The position numbers were made by a program, and so were the translations under genes. Below the pieces are notes generated by a model. It did no database searches. It saw nothing but the letters and a program-made list of their open reading frames with translations, and was not told the origin of the DNA. A DNA stretch of 64,000 nt from Diphasiastrum complanatum (taxonomy: Eukaryota > Streptophyta > Lycopodiopsida > Lycopodiales > Lycopodiaceae), in contig CM055107.1 in NCBI GenBank assembly GCA_029204225.1, positions 21,066,000 through 21,129,999 of the forward strand, read 5' to 3'. Of the stretch, positions 44,513 through 54,708 are shown piece after piece (positions within the stretch are counted from its first letter, which is position 1; every line of letters begins with the position of its first letter).

Positions 44513-44942
44513 ATCTGCCAAATTTTTTGTAGGATTTTCATTAGAGATGTCATCTTTCGGTGGTTGCTCGTAGGTCGTTTACGAGTTTCTTACAGGCTCT
44601 TAATGAGGCACCTACCATTATGCCTCATAAGAGGAAGGCTACGGGATCCCTACATCTTAATTGTTGGATTATTATCCTCATAATCCAATTTTTAATCTAC
44701 ATCCATTTAGTTATTCAGTTTCTACATTTTTACTTGCACTATTGCACAGTCTATGGAAATACACGTTTCAACAATGACAAAGACTATCGAAGGGGATTGA
44801 ACTTTCGAATGTTAACAGAACATGTTACCAATTTTTTTTAAGCTAATTACTATGTAACCTAATTGGATAAGTGACAACACAATATGACTAAGTGCCAATT
44901 GTGATCTACAGCTCATTTGGCTAACTACCAATTGCGACCTAC

Positions 44943-45245
44943 ACTACTACAAAAAAATGTCTATAGCGGCGAAAGTTTGCAACGTTGTCGCGCTGCGATT
45001 TTAATAGCGACAGATATATGCTTTTTTAACTATCGCAAAAGAACGTCGCTTTCAACATCTTAATCGTTGTCATGCGATATACAATATTCGATGCTTTGTG
45101 ATACTTTTTTTAGCGACAATTTGTCCTGAACGTCATCGCGCGATGTTCAGTCCCGAATCAAGTTTCTGAAAAAATGATGTTGTAGCGACAATTACTAAAT
45201 GTCAGGCTGCGACGTCCAAAGCAAGCACGTTAGGGCGACAACCAC
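44943..45245 (+). mobile_element. CACTA-like transposon terminus
   Basis: CACTACTACAAAAAAATG is the usual end of plant CACTA (En/Spm) elements. It is followed by repeated subterminal words TAGCGAC, GCGACA and CGTCGC on both strands over about 300 bases. The opposite end and any transposase were not found, so this is a terminal fragment or a short deletion derivative. Confidence 0.55.
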
Positions 45246-45683
45246 AAGCTACCACAAAGCTCATATCAAAGTGAAGCTCAAAAGGAGATGGATTACATAA
45301 TGGAGAGTGATGAGTACATGAATTCATGTGATGGGGCACATGAGACCTAGCAAGATTAAGATCCCCAGGCTCACATTCACAAAGGAGGAAGAGGAGATGG
45401 AGCTTGTAGTTCCCTCAATTGTAATGGGCCAAAAGATTCCAAAAGTGATGTCTCTTGCGTACTTATAGACAAGTCCCCTAACTTAACTAAACATAACTAT
45501 CTTAAAGATAGTTAGCCCTTGTTAAGTCTTACTAAATGTATTTGGGCCCTTGTTGGCCTATTATCCTTATTAATTACTTTGGAGGGCCTAAAGAGGGAAC
45601 TATGAAGGATTTCAGATCATTACGATCCAATCCACTTAAATGATCTTTGGTTAGAAAGAGAAATACATTACAAATCTCACCAA
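45246..45683. other. intergenic spacer between CACTA end and Copia LTR
   Basis: No gene or recognised repeat. A short purine-rich run (GGAGGAAGAGGAGATGGAG) lies at 45,386-45,404. Confidence 0.5.
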
Positions 45684-46242
45684 TGTAGAAAAATCAGCAT
45701 CTACACACAAAATGAGATGCAAACACCAATAGAATTTGATCAAACTTGAATGAAATGATAAAGTACTGTTGTTTTCGTACAAAACTAGCAAGCTACTATA
45801 TTTCATACGTGTGAAACCAAAAATAGCATTTATGAATCATTCTGCACATAAAATTGCATGCAATCACCAATATAGTGCACCAATGGATAGTAGAACCCAA
45901 GAGAACCATGTATAAGCATGAAATGAGATAGAGAAGAGAGAATATCACTCTCTCCACGAGTTACATCCATTTATATAAATCCTATTTGGCCACTTGGATT
46001 TCCCTCCAAAATGCAAACCCTACTATATTTGGGTCTAGATTCAATGTACCCAACTATTCAAATTTGAATCTACTCAAACTCGCCTCAAAACTTTCCCACA
46101 CTTTCAAAAAGTGTCTATTCAAATGAAATTTAGACTAATGAACTTTGAAAAGTCAATCTCTAAGTCTAAAACAAGTTTTGGCCTCAATATGCCAAATATG
46201 AAAATATTGACAAAATGATCTAAACTAGTTGAATCTTTCACA
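45684..46242 (-). repeat. probable Copia-3 3' LTR
   Basis: On the minus strand it starts TGTGAAAGATTC after a purine run (AAGAGTGAG), and ends TTTTTCTACA. A TATA-like GGATTTATATAAATGG lies near 45,975. Position just after the RNase H end fits a 3' LTR. No partner LTR survives to confirm the borders. Confidence 0.5.
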
Positions 46243-46329
46243 CTCACTCTTCAACTAGTTTTAGCATAGACTTTGATAGCACTCCAAGTGAAGTCATGTG
46301 CTTCATGAACAAGTCCTTTCCCAATGTTT

Positions 46330-47240
46330 TGGTGAAGATATCAGCTACACATTCCCTTGAGACACATGTTGAAGCTCCACCTCCTTTGCAATGACTTGCT
46401 CCCTCACAAAGTGATATTGCACCTCAATATGCTTGCTCCTAGCATGAAAGATAGGATTGGATGCCAAATTTGGGCTGATTGATTGTCACAAAAGATGATT
46501 GGTCTCTCTGAAAACAGCAAGTGAATATCCTTGATCATCCTCTTGATCCATACCATCTCCTTTGTGCAATGTGTAAGAGCTTTGTACTTGGCCTCACTAG
46601 ATGACAATGAGATAGTGGTTTGTTTCTTCGACATCCATGATATAGCTCCATCACCTATGAAAATCCTATCCATTACATCTCCAGCATAGTCCGAATCTGA
46701 AAATCCAAAAAGATTAGGTGATGATCCCTCATACAATATGCCAAAATCTCGAGTTCCAATGTTTCCTAGCTTCCAATGCTCCTCACAAGGATCTTGCATG
46801 AATTGACTCAATCTTCCAACACAATAGCTTAGATCAGGTCTAGTAATGGTTATGTAGATGAGTGAATCAACTAGCTTTCTATAGAGAGTAATGTCCTCGA
46901 AGGATCTTTTATTACCTCTTATAGTTAGCTTTACATGAGACTCCATAGGTGTATCATTAGCTTTTGCATCTACCATATGAAATCTTTCTAGAATAGAACT
47001 AGCATACTTCATTTGACAAATGAAAGTAGATTGAGAAGATCTAATGACTTCTATTCCCAAAATGTAATGCAAATTACCAAGATCATGCACCTCAAACTCC
47101 TTCTTAAGAGCATTCTTGATATCATCCACATCTTGATTGTCTCCACCACTCAACATAATATCATCCACATAGATTAGCAAGATGGTAACATCATTTCCAG
47201 CAAACCTATAATAAAGTGAATAATCATACTCACTCATAAC
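46330..47240 (-). pseudogene. Copia-3 reverse transcriptase end and RNase H
   Basis: A 277-residue frame reads VTILLIYVDDIMLSGGD (intact YVDD box), YILGIEVIRSSQSTFICQMK, then RPDLSYCVGRLSQFMQDPCE, SDSDYAGD and SWMSKKQTTISLSSSEAKYK of Copia RNase H. The last part shifts frame (SNPIFHARSKHIEVQYHFVR can be read next to it). One frameshift links it to the preceding reverse transcriptase frame. Confidence 0.9.
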
Positions 47241-48020
47241 AAAGCCTTGAGAGAGTAAAAAAGTGCTAAGCTTAGCATATCAACTCCTTGGTGCTTGCTA
47301 AAAGCCATACAAACTCTCTTGTAGTAGACACACATGATTTGTCTTTGTTGATAAAATGTAGCTCTCGGGCTGCTCCATATACATTTCCTCCTCAAGATCA
47401 CCATACAAGAATGCATTTTGAATGTCCATTTGCCATAGATCCCATCCATAAAGTGTAGCAAGTGAAATGATGACTCGAATGCTTACCATCTTTGCCACGG
47501 GTGCAAAGGTCTCATCATAGTCAATCCCTTGTTGTTGAGCATATCCTTTTGCCACTAACCTTGCCTTGTACTTGTTGATAGATCCATCTTGGTTTGTCTT
47601 CACCTTGATGATCCATTTGCATCCAATAGCTTTCTTGTCCTTAGGCAACTCCACCAATCTCCATGTTCCATTCTTCATAAGAGCTTGATACTCAAGATCC
47701 ATTACTTGGATCCACTCCTCTTCTTTCCTTGCTTGATCTACACTTGTAGGCTCATCCAAAGAGGTTAGGAAAGCAACATAATTTTCAAAAACTACTTGCT
47801 TACCCTTTTGATCATATGTGAGCCTTGAAGGTACTTGTCTTTCTCTTGATGTTCTCCTTGGCTTTTGACTTGATGAAGGTCCATCATCACCACCATCCAA
47901 AGTAGGATCCTTTTCATCTACATCAAGAATGTTAGATCCATCCACACTACCATCAATCATGCTTGAAGACACTTTTGGAATGTTCCCCTCATCAAAAATG
48001 ACATCTCTACCAACAATCAC
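47234..48020 (-). pseudogene. Copia-3 reverse transcriptase N-terminal part
   Basis: A 240-residue frame holds the linker with SRERQVPSRLTYD, then KTNQDGSINKYKARLVAKGY, DETFAPVAKMVSIRVIISLA and LWQMDIQNAFLYGDLEEEMY. This is the conserved first half of Copia reverse transcriptase with the first catalytic D in MDIQNAFL. A stop follows LYGF near 47,298. Confidence 0.9.
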
Positions 48021-48356
48021 TTTGTTACTAGAAGGAATGTAAACCTTGTAGGCTTACTCACCTCACTATATCCAACAAAAATACCTCTTCTTGAAGATGG
48101 ATCCTCCTTGGTCCTATAATCAAGAGTAATGTTGGCATAGCATGTGCATCCAAAGGTTCTTAGAAAGTTAACACTCGCCCTCCTCTTGAATAGCATCTCA
48201 AAAGGTGTCCTTCCATCCAAAATAGCACTCGACCACCTATTGCACAAGAAATTGGCACACAACAAAGCTTGATCCCAAAATGGTTTGTCAAGATTAGCAC
48301 TTAACCTCATAGCTTTAGCACTTTCACATAAAGTCCTATTCTCCCTTTCAGCCTGT
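48017..48356 (-). pseudogene. Copia-3 integrase C-terminal fragment, fused to Gypsy LTR
   Basis: Reads AERENRTLCESAKAMRLSAN, RTPFEMLFKRRASVNFLRTF and RRGIFVGYSEVSKPTR, the end of Copia integrase. The first part of integrase is missing: the reading starts exactly at the end of the Gypsy-2 LTR, and an open frame of 172 codons runs from the LTR into the integrase. Gag and protease are not found right of Gypsy-2. Confidence 0.85.
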
Positions 48357-48862
48357 AAGATCCTGCTTACAAATCTTAAACACAAAAGGATAACACATTG
48401 TGGAGAAACCACCCAACCAAGTAGAAGCATCCAATCAATCTTTAGAAGCCTCACCCCCAAGCCAAGGAACAAGAAGCATGAATGTAGAGTGAGAGCCTGG
48501 AAATGAATCAAGAACCATGATGAGGAGTAGGGCAAGTTTGGACCTCTTATATAGAGCCAAAAGCATCATGGGCACATATCCATGCATAGCCCTATGTTCC
48601 CTATACATAGATTCACCTAGAATAGAGTCCTTTGCATGGACCAACTATTCATAGAATTGCTATTGATAACTCTACACATGCATACACTGTCTGATACCTT
48701 GTCTAAACTCCATTTAGTGTGTTATGGGCCTCACAAGGATATTAGTTACTTTTGGGTCACGTCCAATATGACGTGGCATTACTAACAGCTTGTTGCACTA
48801 GAGTACTGTGTATCCAAGACTAGGAGTATACTGTATCCTATGTATTGCTCATGGACATAACA
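48357..48862 (-). repeat. Gypsy-2 3' LTR
   Basis: Starts TGTTATGTCCATG at 48,862 after the purine tract AAGGAGGGAAGAA. Carries GGCTCTATATAAGAGG (TATA) near 48,545. It matches 54,195-54,708 along its length (for example ATAGAATTGCTATTGATAAC, CCTCACAAGGATATTAGTTA) but lacks the final dozen or so bases before the Copia-3 junction. Confidence 0.88.
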
Positions 48863-48879
48863 TTCTTCCCTCCTTAAAC

Positions 48880-49070
48880 TGTTTCTATTCTTAGAAACTA
48901 AAATTCGAGAAATTCTTCTTTATGCTATCAACTCTCTCCCACGAATCATCATCCTCAATACGACCCTTCCACCGAATTAAGCACTCAAAGATAAAACGAT
49001 TTCTCAATTGTTTATCTCTGGTTCTGAGCACTTTCTCAGGTTCCAAAAGTACACTAAGCGACAAATCTAA
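48880..49070 (-). pseudogene. Gypsy-2 chromodomain
   Basis: On the minus strand, after integrase, the words QLRNRFIFECLIRWKGRIED and DDSWERVDS can be read, the core and helix of a chromodomain. It lies right before the purine tract and LTR, the normal chromovirus place. It is frameshifted relative to the integrase frame. Confidence 0.75.
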
Positions 49071-49990
49071 AAATGGGATAAATCCTCATCCGATCCAACT
49101 GTATCACCATCATGTAAACTTAGTTTCAAACGACTTACATGAAACACTGAGTGTGCAGTCAATTTTCCTTGAAGATCGAGTTCATACGCCAAAGAACCAA
49201 TTCTACGTACAATCTTGAAAGGTCCACAATAACGGGTAGACAGCTTATAATGCTTACCTGTACGTAGCGTCTTAGAATCTTTTGGAATCCTAAGATATAC
49301 CCAGTCATCAACTTTAAAATCTCTTGGAGATCTCTTAAGATCGGTATAGTGTTTAGCTCTATCATGAGCACTCCGGATACTATCCTTAGCCACTTGCAAC
49401 ATTTCTTGCATATCATGCAAAAAAATCAGCAACTTCTGGATCTTAACAGACTTCCATAGTTTGATTAGTCTTTTCTGTCTGGCCATCTGATTCAGGATGA
49501 TCAGAAGGACTCAAACTCAAAGAAATTTCCAGTTTATGGAATATTGTTGACCAAAAGTGACCTGTGAACTTAGGATCTCTATCACTAACAATGTCACTTG
49601 GCAGACCATACAACCGAAATAATCTTTCAACAAAGATCTAGGCTAAATCAGAAGCCTTTATGGTTGACTTGACTGGTATGAATGCAGCTAACTTAGTTAA
49701 CCGATACAACCCAATTAGAATCATTTTGCCGTTGGGTCTTTGGAAGTCCAACTACAAAATCCATAGACATGCTTTCCCATTTCTTATCTGGGATATCTAA
49801 CAGATGCAACAAACCACCAGCCTTATGGCGTTCAGCCTTTGCTAGTTGATAGGGCTTGTATTTAACAACATATGACTCGACATATGGCTTGAGCTTTGGC
49901 CAATAAAATTCCCTCTTAACCAAGTCCAGAGTCCTGTGTATACCGGGATGTCCTACACAGGGTATGTCATGACATTCAAACAAAATCTTT
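49067..49990 (-). pseudogene. Gypsy-2 integrase
   Basis: Zinc-binding part: CHDIPCVGHPGIHRTLDLVK with REFYWPKLKPYV. Core start: KWESMSMDFVVGLPKTQRQN. The middle (49,490-49,690) is in other frames with stops. The end has RDFKVDDWVYLRIPKDS, LSTRYCGPFKIVRRIGSLAY and HSVFHVSRLKLSLHDGD. This is the standard Gypsy integrase layout, broken by at least two frameshifts. Confidence 0.87.
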
Positions 49991-50460
49991 CATTTGAGCT
50001 CATCATCACCAGGTACGCAAACTTTTCCATTCCGAAATAATAATCCATCTCGAATGGTGAACTGTTCCACAATCTTCTTATCTTTCTTAGTTAGTTGAGT
50101 CCCCTGTGTTTCTGACTCAACACTGTCCACATTTCTTCCGGTCTGAACAATGTTCCAAATGTGACCAAAATGGGAATCTGATTCATATTTTCCTCTCAGC
50201 GAAAGATATAGATCCATAGAAATCTGGGTGAATGACAACTCGTTCAGTTCACCGATCCGACTAAGAGCATCTGCAACTTGATTAGAGCTGCCTCTTATGT
50301 AATGGATTTCATGATTGAATTCTTGCATCAATTCAGCCCATCAAGCTTTTCTCTCCCGAAGATCATGTTGATTACAAAAATACTTAAGAGGCTGGTGATC
50401 CGTATACACTACAAACTTACTACCATACAAGTAGTGTCTCCAGGTTTTAAGTGCATGGAT
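49990..50460 (-). pseudogene. Gypsy-2 RNase H end
   Basis: The frame at 50,331-49,990 reads MMQEFNHEIHYIRGSSNQVA then DALSR, the end of Gypsy RNase H, followed by a linker. The middle of RNase H (YTDHQPLKYF-like) is in another frame at about 50,340-50,460. Confidence 0.82.
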
Positions 50461-51905
50461 TACAACAAACAATTCTTTTTCCTACGTAGTATAATGCAAC
50501 TAAGGACCAATGAATTTTTTTGCTTTCAAACGCTAGTGGCCTATCCATTTGTAATAGAACTGCTCCAACTGCAACATCACTTGCATTTGTTCTCACGACG
50601 TGAGGTAAATCTGGATTTGCAATTTGTAATACAGGAGCTGAAATAATCATTGTTTTAAGTTTCTCAAAACATTGATTCAATTCCTCGTTCCAAACAACAG
50701 GTGGACTAGGTTGATTTCTCTTTTTCTTTTTATTAACAATTCCTTTTGTCAGATTATTAAGCGGTGCTGCTAACTTAGCATAATACTCAATAAATCTCTT
50801 GAAGAAAAGTGTAAAACCTAAAAAAGACTTTATTTGCCTCATAGTTTCCGGAATTGGCCACTCAATCACAATCTTAATTTCATTCTCATCAATTTTGATC
50901 CCATTTACTATGATCTTATGACCGAGATAAAGAAACTCTTGCTTAAAGAATTCACACTTGGACTCTTTAGTGTAGAGTAACTCCTGACGGAGTTTCATCA
51001 AGACGATTTTTAAGTGTTCTACGTGTTCCACCAAGGATTTACTGTAAACGAGAATGTCATCTAAGAATACTACCATAAACTTCTCCAAATATGGACGAAA
51101 TAAATCGTTCATCATTTGTTGGAACGTTGCTGGAGCATTCGTTAATCCAAATGGCAACACTAGAAATTCATAATGACCAAATCTAGAACAAAATCCTGTC
51201 TTTTGGACATCTTCTGACTTAATTCTTATTTGATGGTACCCTGTCCTGAGATCTATCTTGGTGAAATACCGTGCTCCACCCAAGCGATCTACAAGGTCAT
51301 CCATCCTAGGTAATGAATATTTATTCTTTATAGTCACTTTATTAAGCCCCTTGTAATCCACACACATCCGGAAACCTCCATCTTTCTTCGCTTTAAGAAG
51401 AACATGAGCGCCCCATGGTGATTTACTAGGTTGTATATGTCCCATCCTTAGATAGTTTTCTATTTGATTTGAAATCTCTGTCTCCTCTTTCTGAGAGAAC
51501 CTATAAGGTTGTTTAGAGATAGGTTGACTTCCTAGAATTAACTCAATCTTGTGGTCCACTGGCCTAGTCGGTGGTAAACCATGAGGTAATTCAGATGGAA
51601 AAACATCCCTAAATTCACTTATGATCTGTTCTTTTACTGCTTGTTCATGATCTAAATTTACTGAGTTAAGAATTGTTGAGAATTCACAACCATTTAGATT
51701 CATTTCAGGAACATCCACAAATGGAATAGAATAAATTGAAAAAACTTCATACTCAGAATAATCCAATGCCTCCATTTTATTAACTATAGAAATCTGATCC
51801 AACGGACGTACAAAATTACTGCCAAATAATGTAACTACCTTATCACCCTCCTTGAAAGTGAGAACATGCTTCTCAAAATCAATCAACAGGGAAGGTGATT
51901 TACAT
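50447..51905 (-). pseudogene. Gypsy-2 reverse transcriptase and RNase H start
   Basis: An uninterrupted 479-codon frame, the longest transposon frame in the window. It has LLKAKKDGGFRMCVDYKGLN, FTKIDLRTGYHQIRIKSEDV, VLPFGLTNAPATFQQMMNDL, MVVFLDDILVYSK (YVDD box as FLDD), SFLGFTLFFKRFIEYYAKLA, then RNase H with RTNASDVAVGAVL where the usual T-D-A-S is TNAS, so the first RNase H aspartate is lost. Its first 50 residues repeat the end of protease, which lies in inverse orientation at 52,605-52,770. Confidence 0.92.
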
Positions 51906-52770
51906 TCTTTCCTCGAGGATGCGTTTCAGATTGCGAAAGCATATGATTCCAAAGTGGTGGCATCCAGGAAGCAATTTGCGCAGATTCCAACCACTTTGAA
52001 AACCAAGAAGGTTAAGAAGCGCGGTCCAGACCAAGCAAAATATTTTGACGAATTAGATAAAGCAGCATCGAAACCTAGGAAGCCGAAGAGAAGGAGATTC
52101 AAAAAATCTATGTCTCGGAAAAAAGCTAAAAGAGATAACTTATGTTTTGTCTGTAAGAAGCCTGGACATATGATGAAATTTTGTCCAGAAAGGAAGAAAG
52201 GGTCTGCTCACATGATTGAAATCCCAGGAGGCAATGGTAAGACTTTGGAAATTAACTTGACTGATTGTGAGTGTGAATGTCCTTTTAGTACTACTTCTTT
52301 CTTGCCTAATGAACTTTTTTGTTTAATTGGCACAGTTAAAGATCAAGAAGTGAGTATTTTATTAGACAGTGGTTCAACTCATAATTTTATTAATTCTTGT
52401 CTTGTGCAGAAACTCAGCTTGGAAACTGAAGCCAACAATCATAGATATAAAGTTTATCTAGCTTCAGGAGCAAAGTTGAAGACTTGGAACGTAAAAGTCC
52501 CGAAGCTCCCAGTTTTGGTGCAAGGACACACAAAATTAGTTAATTTTCATGTTTTAGACCTAGCTCGTACTGATTTAATCTTAGGTTATGAATGGTTATT
52601 CAGTAAATCGCCTTCTCTGTTAATTGATTTTGATAAGCATGTTTTCTCTTTCAAGGAGAGTGATAAGGTAGTTACATTATTTGGTAGTAATTTTGTACGT
52701 CCGTTGGATCAGATTTCTATAGTTAATAAAATGGAGGCATTGGACTATTTTGAGTATGAAGTTTTTTTGA
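51906..52770 (+). pseudogene. Gypsy-2 gag end, zinc knuckle and protease, inverted segment
   Basis: The plus-strand frame (part of a 405-codon open frame from 51,852 to 53,069) reads EDAFQIAKAYDSKVVASRKQ, a basic stretch, the zinc knuckle CFVCKKPGHMMKFC, then EVSILLDSGSTHNFINSCLV (protease active site DSGS) and DLILGYEWLFSKSPSLLIDF. These belong between gag and reverse transcriptase of the surrounding minus-strand element. Its last 50 or so residues repeat the start of the minus-strand RT frame. A 170-base duplicate in inverse orientation lies at 51,735-51,905. Confidence 0.92.
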
Positions 52771-52777
52771 AAACTTC

Positions 52778-53151
52778 TGCAAACGCACCCCAAGTAGTTG
52801 GCTTCACCGGTAAATCTTGCCACCACGATGATGCCTTGCCGCGTAGGAACAGCACGACACTTTCAATTTTCTTCTCATCAGGAACACCGTGCAGTAACTA
52901 CTCCACTTGGCCAACCAGTCTTCGACGACCTCAGGTTTCTTCTCCTTCTTTTCACCCGCATAAACCTCCGGTTGAAAACCGAGATTGGGTGAAGACATCA
53001 ATTTCACTTGATTCAAAAGAACCTCCATTTGCTGATCTCTCATCTGATTATGATTATTCATATCATTGAGTGCCGTACTCAACTGCTGACAAATCACCAT
53101 AAAAGATGGCACACCTGGATTTGTAGCTTGATTTGAAGTTTCTTTGGCCAT
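52778..53151 (-). pseudogene. Gypsy-2 gag N-terminal part
   Basis: Begins MAKETSNQATNPGVPSFMVI and continues with a glutamine/asparagine-rich helix and EVVEDWLAKWSSY. After a frameshift, ASSWWQDLPVKPTTWGAFAE, the conserved gag capsid motif, can be read up to the junction at about 52,777. The middle of gag (about 100 residues) is missing. Confidence 0.85.
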
Positions 53152-54182
53152 CTCGATATATCTATCCTGAAAATTACTAAATTTAGTTAATATGTGATTA
53201 ACTCATAGTGAAGTACTGTTGACCAAAAACTGACTGAAATTGATTCCAGTATGGTCAAATCACTATTATTAGTCAATTTCATAGACATTACAAGAAACTG
53301 GAAAAAACTAAAAATTTCAAGTTTTCGCACTTTTAATTTTTTTTTAGAGTTTTACGTTTTCTAAAAATTCATAAAAAATCACAATCAGTTATTAAGCAAT
53401 CGAAATTGAAAATTTGATTCAATCTTTGATTCTTAATTTTACTTCATTAATGTCCATCAGGCATGCAAGACATGCGACATTAAACTGATTTTTAACTTTA
53501 CAGAATTTTACGTAAAAATTCAATTCTACGAAAATTGTCAGCTATAAAATCCAGTTTTGTATCTAACCGTCAGAGTACATGCGTATGACCACTCAAAACA
53601 GACCTAACCAACTCATGCATGTCAGAATCACTCAGAGAAACCACATGCAGACATTCCATGCAAGCACAGTACCTCAAAATAGAAAATTGTCATGCATGCA
53701 ATCAGAACAATTGAAAATTTTACCAATTTAATGAATTTTAGCCCTTTCTAGGTTTTTTCACATCTAATTGATCTGATCTTGCTGGATTTGTGTTCTTACT
53801 ATCAATTTTGAGTCAAAAAAAAATGAAAAAATAAGCAATTTTGATCAAAAAACAGCCTAGAATCGTAAATCATGAAAAGAACCGACATGCATCATTAATT
53901 TCATCATTAATGATCCTTAAAATAAAAGTACACTTGCTGGAAAATTCAAATCTACATAAGATTTGAGCTACACAAGAAAAAGCTCCAAAAAAGCATCACA
54001 AATTGGCTTTCTAGGACAAAAAAAATCTCGAGAGAAAAGGATCTTAGCAACATGCAATTGAAACCGGGATAGTACACCCACTTGCATTTCGCTATCCACT
54101 TGGAAGAGAATTCCAATTGATCCACACCGAAATATCGACGAAGAATAGCACTTCTCCAAGTTCTCCAATCTTCGTAAGCCTT
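53152..54182 (-). other. Gypsy-2 leader between primer-binding site and gag
   Basis: About one kilobase of AT-rich sequence without a coding frame, in the place of the 5' untranslated leader. Nothing else seen. Confidence 0.6.
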
Positions 54183-54194
54183 GCTCTGATACCA
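54183..54194 (-). other. primer-binding site of Gypsy-2
   Basis: TGGTATCAGAGC on the minus strand followed by AAGGC, extending the match to the plant initiator-methionine tRNA 3' end. Directly next to the LTR end. Confidence 0.9.
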
Positions 54195-54708
54195 CTATAA
54201 TGGAAAGCTCCTCAAGGTCCTGCTTACAAGACAAACACAATGGAAAACACACTATGGAGAAACCACCCGACCAAGTAGAAGCAACCAATCAAACTCTAGA
54301 AGCTTCATTCCCAAGCCACAGAATAGGAAGCATGAAAGTAGAGTGAGAGCCTGACAATTAATCAACCATAAGGTGAGGTAGTAGGGCGAGTTTGGCCTCC
54401 TTATATAGAGCCTAGAACCACTTGTGCACTTAGTCATGGAAGGTCCCAATTCCCCTGTACATAGATTCATTTAGAATAGAGTCTCTATGCATGGATACTC
54501 TATTCATAGAATTGCTATTGATAACTCACATACGATCCCAAACCTTGTAGTAACTCCATTTAGTGTGTTTTGGGCCTCACAAGGATATTAGTTACTTTCG
54601 GGTCACGTCCAGTATGACGTGGCATAACTAACAGCTCGTTTCACTGGAGTACCGTGTATCTAAGACTAGAAGTATGTTGAATCCTATGTGCTAGTCATGG
54701 ACATAATA
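54195..54708 (-). repeat. Gypsy-2 5' LTR
   Basis: Matches the LTR at 48,357-48,862. Its first two bases read TA instead of TG (TATTATGTCC), and its end reads TATAG rather than CA, so both borders have mutated. TATA-like GGCTCTATATAAGG near 54,400. Confidence 0.87.

Larger units (their letters stand above)
48357..54708 (-). mobile_element. Gypsy-2 (chromovirus), full length with LTRs, internal inversion
   Basis: About 6.35 kb with an LTR of just over 500 bases at each end, primer-binding site at the right, purine tract at the left, and in minus order gag, RT, RNase H, integrase and chromodomain. The gag end, zinc knuckle and protease (51,906-52,770) instead run on the plus strand, and a segment of about 170 bases is present on both sides in opposite orientation. 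The LTRs are alike but clearly diverged, so the insertion is not recent. It abuts a Copia-3 integrase fragment on its left. Confidence 0.9.

Noticed and set aside
47234-47461. 75-codon minus frame next to Copia reverse transcriptase
   Set aside because: It is the same DNA as the reverse transcriptase in another frame.
51852-53069. 405-codon plus-strand frame as an independent host gene (retropepsin-like)
   Set aside because: Its zinc knuckle and protease fit exactly the gap in the surrounding Gypsy-2, and its end repeats the start of that element's RT frame, so it is a flipped part of the element. The last 100 codons are antisense gag.
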